NCBI GenBank assembly: GCA_036510975.1
Contig: DATCCY010000001.1
Location: forward strand, 1 to 26,183
Direction of reading: 5' to 3'
DNA from: Longivirga sp036510975
GTDB taxonomy: Bacteria; Actinomycetota; Actinomycetes; S36-B12; CAIYMF01
Length of the DNA: 26,183 nt
How positions within the stretch are numbered: the first letter of the stretch is position 1; each line of letters begins with the position of its first letter. The notes beneath the pieces were generated by a model, which had not been told where the DNA came from, searched no databases, and saw only the letters and a list, made by a program, of their open reading frames with translations. Shown here in pieces: positions 17,174 to 25,259 of this stretch. The translations under genes and the position numbers were made by a program.

Positions 17174-17890
17174 TCAGCTCGACGAGGGCGCCGGCGCGGG
17201 GGCGCCGTCGCCGCCGCCGGGCAGGGTGCCCGCCGGGACGAGGGTGATGCGCGATGCGGTGCGGTTGCCGCTCGCGTCCGTGGTCGACGCGACCGTCACC
17301 GAGGAGCCCACGGTGACGTCGGACATCGAGCCGCTCACCGTCTTGGTGACCGCGACCCCGCTCGGAACCGCGACCGTCACGGAGCCCGCGCGGGTGTTCA
17401 CGGTGATGCTCGTGGCGGACACGGCGGTGACGGTGCCGACCACGCCGCGGCCGCCGAAGCCACCGCCGAAGCCGCCGGGTGCCCCGCCCTGACCGGTCGC
17501 GCCGGCTCCGGCGCCCGCACCGCCCCCGGCGGTCGTCCCGCAGAGCCGGGTGATGAAGCCGCCGCCGGCCGAGCTCGACGTGCCGCAGGGCAGCGTGCCG
17601 GCCTGGGCCTGCGCCAACGCGTCCGCGAGGGTCGCGGGACCGGCGGCCATCGCCTTGCCGGCGAAGAAGGCTCCACCGGCGATGACGAGCGCGCCGATCA
17701 CACCGCCGATGACGACGTTGCGCCCGAGGCCGGACCCGCCCTCGGGCTTGTCCTTGCGGCCCTTCGAGCCCTCGACGAGGTCGGTGATGTCGGGCATGGT
17801 CGGCGCCTGGTAGCCCGACGGGCCTCCGGAAAGCGGGGGGACGAAGTTGCTGTCGCCGGTGGGCGGACCGGGCGGGGTGGGCGTGGACAT
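17174..17890 (-). CDS. Membrane-anchored DUF5666-like protein of an ABC export operon
   Basis: 238 residues from an ATG at 17890-17888 with AGGAGT close upstream. A Pro/Gly-rich cytoplasmic start (1-50) with a basic patch (KGRKDK) leads to one membrane helix at about 58-83. Outside lie a short Ala-rich helix, two cysteines (102 and 117) that could form a disulfide, a Gly-rich hinge (121-148), and a beta-rich domain at about 150-217 (GTVTAVSATSITVNT, then VTVGSSVTV) resembling DUF5666. The tail is Gly/Pro/Ser. It sits 23 bases after the permease gene in the same direction, so it is probably an accessory part of that export system. Molecular function is unknown. Confidence 0.78.
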   Translation of the reverse strand: MSTPTPPGPPTGDSNFVPPLSGGPSGYQAPTMPDITDLVEGSKGRKDKPEGGSGLGRNVVIGGVIGALVIAGGAFFAGKAMAAGPATLADALAQAQAGTLPCGTSSSAGGGFITRLCGTTAGGGAGAGAGATGQGGAPGGFGGGFGGRGVVGTVTAVSATSITVNTRAGSVTVAVPSGVAVTKTVSGSMSDVTVGSSVTVASTTDASGNRTASRITLVPAGTLPGGGDGAPAPAPSSS

Positions 17891-17913
17891 CGATGACTCC
17901 TGGGTGTGGGGAA

Positions 17914-19127
17914 TTACTCGTAACGAAGGGCTTCGACGGGGTCGAGACGTGAGGCCTGGCGAGCGGGCCAGTAGCCCGCGACGACACCGACGACCAGTGC
18001 CGAGACGAACGCGAGCGCGATGCCGGCGAGGGTGGGGGACGCAGGCACGTTGACGGCCGACCCGACGAGTCCCGTGACGGCGATGCCGAGCAGCACGCCG
18101 ACGACGGCACCGCCGAGCGTGACGATCACCGCCTCGACGAGGAACTGCCGGGTGATGTCACGACGGCGCGCACCGATCGCCTTGCGCGTGCCGATCTCGC
18201 GCACGCGCTCGCGCACGGACACGAGCATCGTGTTGGCGATGCCGATGCCGCCGACGACGAGCGCGATCGCGGCGATGCCGATGAGGAAGTTGCGGATCGT
18301 CGCGGTCGTCGTCGACGCGACCGTCAGCAGCTGGTCTTGGCTGACCATCGAGAAGTCGTCGCTCGCCGAGCTCGCGAGCTCGTGGCGATAGCGCAGCAGA
18401 GCGGTGATCTGGCTCTCGACGTAGGCCAGCTGCGACGGGTCCTCCAGCGATACGCCGATGGTCCGCAGCGCGGCCGCACCCGTGAACCTGGACTGCACCG
18501 CGGTGATGGGCGCGAAGATCGCGTCGTCGGGGTTGGTGAAGCCGCTGCCGCCCTTGGGCTGCGTCACGCCGATCACGGTGAACGGGATGCCGTTGATGGT
18601 GATGGTCTGCCCGATGATGCTCGCGGGCGTGGCGTTGAGGTCGGTCACGGTCGTCGGCCCGAGCACGGCGACGCGCAGCCCCTTCGTCACCGACAGGTCG
18701 GTGAGGAACGCGCCGGTCTGGATCTGGTAGTTGCGCACCGACGCCTCCGCGGGCGTCGTGCCCGTCATCGTCGTCGTCGTGTTGGTGCGGCCGTTCACGA
18801 CGACCACGTTGGACACCGACATCTCCGGCGCCACCGCCGCGACGCCGGGGAGCGTGGCGATCGCTGCGGCGTCCGCGACGGTGAGCGTGCTGGCCGACCC
18901 GGCGACACCGCGGACGCCGCCGACGGTCGAGGAGCCGGCGTTGACCGAGAGCAGGTTCGTGCCGAGCCCGGCGATCTGGTTGGTGATCGCGGTCTGCGTG
19001 CCCTCGCCGACACCGATGAGCGCGACCAGCGAGGCGACGCCGATGACGACGCCGAGCGTGGTGAGCGCGGTGCGCAGCGGGTTGGTCCGCAGCCGGCGAA
19101 CGGCAAGGCGCAGCGCCTCGAGGAAGC

Positions 19128-19131
<4 letters not shown>
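17914..19131 (-). CDS. MacB/FtsX-type ABC transporter permease
   Basis: 405 residues from a GTG at 19131-19129 overlapping the ATPase stop (GTGA). Architecture is that of MacB permeases: an N-terminal helix (about 20-45, after LRTNPLRTALTTLGVVIGV), a large extracytoplasmic domain (about 46-280, Thr/Ser-rich), then three C-terminal helices forming the FtsX core (about 284-310, 335-360, 370-392), with the coupling segment RVREIGTRKAIGARRRDI between. It ends with the typical VEALRYE. There is no ATPase domain, so it must pair with the neighbouring ATP-binding protein. MacB-type systems do not carry substrates through the membrane but drive extracytoplasmic partners mechanically; here the adaptor encoded upstream is the natural partner. 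The substrate is unknown. Confidence 0.93.
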
Positions 19132-19983
<852 letters not shown>

Positions 19984-19991
<8 letters not shown>

Positions 19992-21477
19992 CGGGACGCG
20001 CCCCGCCGAAGCCGCCGCCAGCGCCGCCCAGGCCGGTCCGTCCGGTGAGCCCACCGACGCCGCCGACTCCGCCGGTCGTGCTGGTCGAGGCGGTCGGGTT
20101 GACCACGCCGGTCACGACGACCTGTCCGACCTGCACCCCGCTGATGATCTCCGTGGTGGAGTTCGTCGAGAGCCCGATGTTGACCGGTGTCGACTGCGGT
20201 GCGCCGTTGACGAGCAGCTGCACGGTGTTGTTCGGCGTCGTGCCCTGGATGGCCGTCGTCGGCACGTTGAGGACGTTCTTCGCGCTCGCCGTCACGATCG
20301 CGATGGACGCCGTCATCCCGGGCAGCACGCCCTTCGGGTTGGTGGTCAGCACGAGGCTGAGCGGGAAGGTCACCGCACCCGAGCCCGTCGACGAGGAGTT
20401 CGCCGCGGTCGGGAGCGTGGTGATCGTGGCCGGCACCGTGGTGCTCAGCGCGGTGAGCGTCACCTGGGCGGTCTGGCCGACCGTGAGGGTCGCGACGTCC
20501 TGCTCGGCGACGTTGGCAACGACGGTGAGGGTGTCGGAGCGCATGGTGATCGCGGACGTCGACGGCGGCGCCTGACCGACCGTGAGGTTCACGGCGGTGA
20601 CGATCCCGGCCACCGGCGCGGTGATGGTCGTGGCGGTGGCGCTGGTCCGCGCGGTCGCGAGCTGCGACTTCGCCGTCGCCACCTGGTTCTGCGCCTGGGT
20701 CACCGCGGCACGCGCCTGGGCGAGTTGCGCGGCGTTCGACGCCGCCGTGACCGACGTGTTCTTCGCCGTGGTGAGCGCGACCTGGTCGTTGGCGATGGCG
20801 GTCTGGTCGCGTGCCACTGACTGCTGCGCCTGCGCGACCGCGAGCTTGTCGGCGGCGATCACGGTCGCGGGCACCGGGGGCTGCGCGGCCTGGTCAGCGG
20901 CGAGCTTGGCGTTCGCGTCGGCCAGCTTCTGCTGGTCGACCGCCAGCGCCGCCTGGTCCGCCGCGAGCTGGGCCTGCGCCGCCGCGATCTGACTGCTGGC
21001 GGAGGACTGCGCCGCGATCTTCGCCTGGGTGCTGCGCAGGTTGCTCTGCGCCACCAGTACCTGGGCCTGCGCCGAGGCGACGGAGCTGGCCGCCGAGGCC
21101 ACCGCCGCAGCCGACCCGCTGGCGTCCTCGGTGGCCAGCAGCTGCCCCTTGGCCACGTGCTCACCGACGACGACGCCGACGGTGGCGACCGTGTTGGTCG
21201 CCGACGACGAGCTGCCGGAGCCGCTGGCGCCGGCGCTCGACCCCTGCGAGGAGGAGGAGCCCGAGGACGTCGTCTGGGTGGTGGTGCCGAACGCGAGCGC
21301 GTACGTGCTGGCCGAGCCCACCGTGCCCGTGGCGGCGATCGTCGCGGTGACGTCGCTCTGCTTGACCGTGCTCGTGAGGTACTGCGTCGCCGCCGTGGCC
21401 GAGGACCGGTGGCTGAGGAACCACCAACCGCCAGCGGCGAGCACGACGACCAGGGCGACCACGAGCCAACGCTTCAT
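19984..21477 (-). CDS. HlyD/MacA-type membrane fusion (adaptor) protein
   Basis: 497 residues from an ATG at 21477-21475. One N-terminal membrane anchor (about 4-22), then the first half of the lipoyl domain (ATIAATGTVG), a low-complexity Ser/Gly insert (about 68-94), the rest of the lipoyl motif (VGVVVGEHVAKGQLLA), a long Ala/Gln-rich coiled-coil hairpin (about 122-290), the second lipoyl half (ITAPVAGIVTAVNLTVGQ), beta-barrel and membrane-proximal domains. A Gly-rich tail (GGVGGVGGLTGRTGLGG, ending GGARPGG) replaces the usual ending. It is the first gene of a four-gene operon and partners the ABC ATPase and permease. In a Gram-positive there is no outer-membrane channel, so the hairpin probably projects into the wall. 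Confidence 0.92.
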
Positions 21478-21483
21478 GCCGTG

Positions 21484-21537
21484 GTTGTAGGTCGGCAGGT
21501 TGGCAGGTTCCCGGGTATTCGCTGAGAGCAGGCTGAG
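21484..21537 (-). promoter_or_regulatory. Tandem CTCAGC repeats and possible promoter of the export operon
   Basis: On the minus strand CTCAGC occurs twice with an 11-bp period (complements of 21532-21537 and 21521-21526), the pattern bound by OmpR/PhoB-class response regulators, similar to mycobacterial MprA boxes. Thirty-one bases further on, TACAAC (complement of 21484-21489) lies six bases before the ATG and could be a -10 for a leaderless message. The repeats would then sit just upstream of the -35 region, as expected for an activator. Confidence 0.45.
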
Positions 21538-21565
21538 GATCGGCGGACGACGCCGGATCGTGACA

Positions 21566-22141
21566 CTAGATCTCGGTGCGGTGGAAGTTCAGGTGGCTCT
21601 TGCTCGGCGTCGGGCCGCGCTGGCCCTGGTAGCGCGAGCCGTACTGCGCGGAGCCGTAGGGGTGCTCGGCCGGGCTCGAGAGCCGGAACAGGCACAGCTG
21701 GCCGATCTTCATCCCCGGCCAGAGCTTGATCGGCAGGGTCGCGACGTTGGACAGCTCGAGGGTGACGTGGCCGCTGAAGCCGGGATCGATGAAGCCGGCC
21801 GTGGAGTGGGTGAGCAGGCCGAGACGACCCAGGGAGGACTTGCCCTCGAGCCGGCCGGCGACGTCGTCGGGCAGCGTGACGACCTCGTAGGTCGAGGCGA
21901 GCACGAACTCGCCCGGGTGCAGGATGAACGGCTCGCCGGCCTCCGGCTCGACCATGCGGGTCAGGTCGGGCTGCTCCTCCGCGGGGTCGATGTGCGGGTA
22001 GCGGTGGTTCTCGAAGACCCGGAAGAACTTGTCGATGCGCACGTCGACGCTCGAGGGCTGCACCATGGCCTCGTCGAACGGCTCGAGCACCACGCGGCCC
22101 TCGGCCAGCTCGGCGCGGATGTCGCGGTCCGACAGCAGCAC
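21566..22141 (-). CDS. dcd: dCTP deaminase, bifunctional (dUMP-forming) type
   Basis: 191 residues from a GTG at 22141-22139 with GGGAGGGA seven bases upstream. The sequence closely follows the mycobacterial Dcd that I recall: MLLSDRDIRAEL start, VQPSSVDVRID, GEFVLAST, then EGKSSLGRLGLLTHSTAGFI (99-118) and GFSGHVTLELSN, with the catalytic Glu129, and QGQRGPTPS near the end. In mycobacteria this enzyme both deaminates dCTP and hydrolyses the product to dUMP, feeding thymidylate synthesis and avoiding dUTP build-up. The close match suggests the same here. It follows the FUSC gene by 56 bases and precedes the export operon by 88. Confidence 0.96.
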   Translation of the reverse strand: MLLSDRDIRAELAEGRVVLEPFDEAMVQPSSVDVRIDKFFRVFENHRYPHIDPAEEQPDLTRMVEPEAGEPFILHPGEFVLASTYEVVTLPDDVAGRLEGKSSLGRLGLLTHSTAGFIDPGFSGHVTLELSNVATLPIKLWPGMKIGQLCLFRLSSPAEHPYGSAQYGSRYQGQRGPTPSKSHLNFHRTEI

Positions 22142-22197
22142 GGCGTAGTCCCTCCCTCGTCGCGGATCGCCCGAGGCTACCGCCCGGGGGACCGCCC

Positions 22198-23421
22198 TCA
22201 GGTGTCGGTCCCGCCCAGCAGCCGCCGGATGCGGTCGATCGCAGGAGCGGTCGCCGCGGCGAGCGCGGAGGCCATGTCGGGTGCCGCGGGGTCGGGGTCG
22301 TCGTCCGGGAGGGTCTCGACGGCGTCGAGGGGCAGCGGCCCGGTCACGGCGATCTCGCGCAGCTGCTCGATGCGTCCGAGGAGCGAGAGGCTGCCCAGCG
22401 CCTCGACGACGTCGCCCGACCCGGCCGTGAGCTCGACGGCGGCCCGGACGTCCTCGGCCATGGCGTCGCTCTCGGCGTGCGCGTCCTCGTCGACGCCGTC
22501 GCGCGAGGCGACCACGACGAGGTCGGCGAGCGCGGTCATCAGGCTCGCCAGCACGTGCGCAGGCAGCGCGGGCACGACACCCGCGCGGTCGTAGAGCCGG
22601 TCGATCGCGCCGCTGAGACCGCGGGACTGGATCGCGATCCGGGTGAGCCAGTGCAGCTCGCGCTCGAGGTGGTCGAGCTGCGCCTCGACCCCGCGCGCCC
22701 GGACGTTGAGACGCGCCGACTCGAGTGCGTGGCCGACGGCGTCGCGGGTCTGGCCGGCCGTCGTGCGCAGGTGGCGGCTCGTCCCGATGAACGCGTGCCG
22801 GACGTCGTTCGGCAGCGGCGCCGGGTGGGACGCAGGCTCCGAGGCCATCTCGCGCAGGAATCCCGTGAGCTCGGCGACGTAGGTGGCGAGCGCCGTGCGT
22901 GCCTGCTCGAGGCGCGGGCGCGGCGGGAACACGAAGACGGCCACGACGCCGACGAGCGCTCCGAAGGCGACGTCGAACACCCGCCACAGGTCGACCGCGA
23001 GGTCGCCGGGCCCGAGCGCGAGGACGAAGACGGTCGCGACCGGGATCTGAAGCTGCCCCACGATGCCGACGGGCAGGGCGCGCGCGAGGAGCAGGCTCGC
23101 GACGAGCGCGAGGAACACCGACCACCAGGTCACCGGGACGAACGTGACGTAGACCGTGGCGACGGCGACCCCGAGGCCGGTTCCGAGCACGCGCTGCGCG
23201 GTCATGCCCAGGGTGCTGAACGGGCTGGACTGCACGACGAACAGCGTCGTCATCGGCGCGAAGATCGGCAGCAGCGATCCGGACACGCGCTGGGCCATGA
23301 GGTAGGACACGGTCGTGGCCACCGAGATGCGCAGCACCAGGCCGAGGGAGTCGATGCCGCGCGACCGGGCGTTGAGGGCCGCGCTGAGCGTGCCGGCCGA
23401 CCCGCTCGCGGTTGACGCCAT
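22198..23421 (-). CDS. FUSC-family membrane protein (aromatic acid exporter-like)
   Basis: 407 residues from an ATG at 23421-23419 with GGGAG nine bases upstream. Residues 26-166 hold six closely spaced hydrophobic helices (LRISVATTVSYLMAQ, LLPIFAPMTTLFVVQSSP, QRVLGTGLGVAVATVYV and others), a compact half-size FUSC bundle. PPRPR closes it, and the remaining 240 residues form a soluble, mostly helical cytoplasmic region with an acidic Pro/Asp stretch (LPDDDPDPAAPD) near the end. FUSC proteins include fusaric-acid and p-hydroxybenzoate exporters; the substrate here is unknown. It is 29 bases downstream of the 546-aa protein gene and upstream of dcd, so the three may be cotranscribed. Confidence 0.8.
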   Translation of the reverse strand: MASTASGSAGTLSAALNARSRGIDSLGLVLRISVATTVSYLMAQRVSGSLLPIFAPMTTLFVVQSSPFSTLGMTAQRVLGTGLGVAVATVYVTFVPVTWWSVFLALVASLLLARALPVGIVGQLQIPVATVFVLALGPGDLAVDLWRVFDVAFGALVGVVAVFVFPPRPRLEQARTALATYVAELTGFLREMASEPASHPAPLPNDVRHAFIGTSRHLRTTAGQTRDAVGHALESARLNVRARGVEAQLDHLERELHWLTRIAIQSRGLSGAIDRLYDRAGVVPALPAHVLASLMTALADLVVVASRDGVDEDAHAESDAMAEDVRAAVELTAGSGDVVEALGSLSLLGRIEQLREIAVTGPLPLDAVETLPDDDPDPAAPDMASALAAATAPAIDRIRRLLGGTDT

Positions 23422-23450
23422 GCGCCCAGTCTCCCAGCGCGGACGGGCGC

Positions 23451-25091
23451 TCAGCCCGTGGGGCTCGGGCCCGGCGGCGGCGGTGTCGGGGTGGGTGGCG
23501 GCGTCGGGACGGGCGGCACGGTCGGGCCCGGCTGGCTCAGGATGGCCGGCACGGGGGGCGGGCAGCCGGCGGCGACGGTCGGGACGTCGGTCGGGAGGGG
23601 TGCTGCGGTGTCGGTCGGCACGTCGGTGGGGACCGGGACCGCGGTGTCCGTCGACGGCGGCGTCGGTGCCGGCGTGCCGGTCGGGAGGGTGCCGCTCTGG
23701 CACGCCGCCACCGCCTGGTCGTACGCCGTCTGAGCACTCGCCTGGTCGAGCAGGAACTGCTGACGCGCCGCGGCGGCCAGGTTGTAGGCCGTGACGGCCT
23801 CGGCGTAGGCCTGGCGCTGCGCGCTGATGACGTCCCAGACCTGGGCCACCTGGCGGACTGCGACCTCGTACGCGACGTAGGCGGCGGCCTGCGCCTGGTA
23901 GTCGCCGACCGACTGCCAGTAGCCCACGATCGAGACCTGCCAGGCCTGCTGCGCGGCGCTCAGGTCCTGCTGCGCCTGGGTCACGCGCCCGAGCGCGACC
24001 TGCGCCTCGGACGCGGCGTCGTAGGGCGGCGCGAGCTGCCCGGTGAACGCCCAGCCGCAGCCGGGACCGACCGGGTCGTCGAGGCGCGAGGGGACCACCG
24101 AGACGATCGGGGCCGGCGCGAGCGGGCTCGGCGGCACCGGGGACCCGACGGCGGTGGGCAGGTCGACCGGATAGACGGGGTCGGCCGGGCGCACGGGATA
24201 GGAGACCGACGGCAGCGGCGAGGGCGTCCAGGGGTCGGGCACGGGGGTGACCCCATGGGGCGCGACCGGGGTGGGCGAGGGGGTCGCCGACACCGTGACG
24301 GGGGCGGTCAGCCCGGTGAACTGGTCGCGCTCCACCCACGGCGAGCGCGCGGCGTCGGCGACGGTCGACGCGGGGTTCGCGCAGACGCCGGTGAGTGCCG
24401 CGACGAGCGGCGGGTCGGCGGCCGTGGCGAGGGCGGTGAGGCCCGAGCGCGGCGACGACGTGGTCGCCACGATCGCGATGACGTCGCCGTGACGCCAGAA
24501 CAGCGCGCTCGCGCTCGCGCCGCCGGACCGCAGGGTCGCGACGAACGCGTCGCTGCTCGGCCCGGACGCGGGGTAGACGCTCACCCAGGCGTTGGTGCAC
24601 TGCGTCAGCCGTGCGGCCCAGCTGACCATCGCCACGGCGCCCGAGCCCGCGGTGTACGCCGAGACCGTGAGCACCACCTGCGAGCGCCCGAGGTCGTAGA
24701 CGCGGGCGCCGGACAGCGCGGCGTCGACGGTCGGACGGCCGCAGGGCGCGTCGAACGGCGTACCCCCGGTCCAGGCCAGCGCCCCGGCCGGGGTCCACCC
24801 GGTCGGAGCAGTGCCCGCGAGCACCGTGGACACGGCGGTCTGAGCCGGCGAGCTGAGCAGGGCCACCCGGTCGATCGACGGTCCGGCCGACGGCGTGGGC
24901 GAGGCGGCCGCCACTGCGGGGCGCGGCAGGAGGGGCACGCCCATGAGCACGATCCCGGTCACGGTGAGCACGGCGACGACGACACCGGTGAGCGCGAGCA
25001 GGACGCCGGCGGACCGGGTGGCCGTGCTGCGCCCCGGGATGGCGGCGGACAGCCGACCGGGGGGCGGCTGGGGCCCGCTGTGTCGTCCCAT
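23451..25091 (-). CDS. Unrecognised surface protein with coiled coil and Pro/Thr-rich tail, 546 aa
   Basis: Start ATG at 25091-25089 is fixed by a strong GGAGGT site eight bases upstream. A basic cytoplasmic start leads to one membrane helix at about 28-52, followed by an Ala/Pro region. Residues 72-240 form a compact globular domain with cysteines at 117, 165 and 237. Residues 265-335 are a Pro-rich spacer (SPTPVAPHG, PVRPADPVYPVD). Residues 358-465 are a long Ala/Gln-rich helix (coiled coil). The tail (470-546) is Pro/Thr-rich and includes a 12-residue repeat, DTAVPVPTDVPT then DTAAPLPTDVPT (482-505). I recognise no family. The Pro-Thr tail and coiled coil suggest a cell-wall-spanning protein. 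It is divergent from a class A penicillin-binding protein, which hints at an envelope role. Confidence 0.75.
   Translation of the reverse strand: MGRHSGPQPPPGRLSAAIPGRSTATRSAGVLLALTGVVVAVLTVTGIVLMGVPLLPRPAVAAASPTPSAGPSIDRVALLSSPAQTAVSTVLAGTAPTGWTPAGALAWTGGTPFDAPCGRPTVDAALSGARVYDLGRSQVVLTVSAYTAGSGAVAMVSWAARLTQCTNAWVSVYPASGPSSDAFVATLRSGGASASALFWRHGDVIAIVATTSSPRSGLTALATAADPPLVAALTGVCANPASTVADAARSPWVERDQFTGLTAPVTVSATPSPTPVAPHGVTPVPDPWTPSPLPSVSYPVRPADPVYPVDLPTAVGSPVPPSPLAPAPIVSVVPSRLDDPVGPGCGWAFTGQLAPPYDAASEAQVALGRVTQAQQDLSAAQQAWQVSIVGYWQSVGDYQAQAAAYVAYEVAVRQVAQVWDVISAQRQAYAEAVTAYNLAAAARQQFLLDQASAQTAYDQAVAACQSGTLPTGTPAPTPPSTDTAVPVPTDVPTDTAAPLPTDVPTVAAGCPPPVPAILSQPGPTVPPVPTPPPTPTPPPPGPSPTG
23577..23648 (-). 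repeat. Two tandem 36-bp units encoding a 12-residue Pro/Thr repeat
   Basis: Units 23577-23612 and 23613-23648 encode DTAAPLPTDVPT and DTAVPVPTDVPT in the 546-aa protein. The DNA copies differ at several bases, so the repeat is old and kept at protein level. Confidence 0.7.
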
Positions 25092-25190
25092 CGATGTTCA
25101 CCTCCTCGTCATCGTGCGCTCTCGTGCTGCCCTGACGCTCGACCGACGGGGGCGGACCGGCGGCGACGCGACTGCGCCCGGACCCGCGCT

Positions 25191-25196
25191 TAGCGT
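25191..25196 (+). promoter_or_regulatory. Possible -10 element (TAGCGT) of the penicillin-binding protein gene
   Basis: TAGCGT fits the actinobacterial TAGNNT pattern and is shared, with GG following, with the region upstream of the oxidoreductase (12503). Transcription would start near 25203, about 53 bases before the GTG at 25256. No strong -35 is visible. Confidence 0.4.
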
Positions 25197-25207
25197 GGGG
25201 ACCGAGC

Positions 25208-25230
25208 ACCTGACTTCATCATGGTCAGGT
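25208..25230 (+). promoter_or_regulatory. Inverted repeat in the penicillin-binding protein leader
   Basis: ACCTGAC (25208-25214) and GTCAGGT (25224-25230) pair perfectly around a nine-base loop. It is either a dimeric repressor operator just after the presumed transcription start, or an RNA hairpin. The loop holds the ATG of a 12-codon ORF. Confidence 0.5.
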
Positions 25231-25259
25231 ATCCACGCGCGAAACGAGAGCAACGGTGA
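25221..25259 (+). CDS. Possible 12-residue leader peptide overlapping the PBP start
   Basis: ATG at 25221 opens a 12-codon frame encoding MVRYPRAKREQR, very basic, whose TGA (25257-25259) overlaps the GTG of the penicillin-binding protein gene (25256-25258) as GTGA. No clear ribosome site precedes the ATG, but it lies only about 18 bases from the presumed transcription start. It could couple translation of the downstream gene or be chance. Confidence 0.3.
   Translation: MVRYPRAKREQR

Noticed and set aside
19992..20054. An upstream start (20054) for the ABC ATPase.
   Set aside because: The extra 21 residues would lie wholly inside the adaptor coding sequence and read as Ala/Gly/Pro text. The GTG at 19991 gives a normal family N-terminus.
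21478..22197. A tRNA gene near dcd, as occurs in some actinobacteria.
   Set aside because: The gaps of 88 and 56 bases contain no cloverleaf-like arms or T-loop sequence.
23577..23648. Tandem 36-bp units, considered as a CRISPR fragment.
   Set aside because: The units abut with no spacers, differ in sequence and are in frame within a Pro/Thr-rich protein tail.
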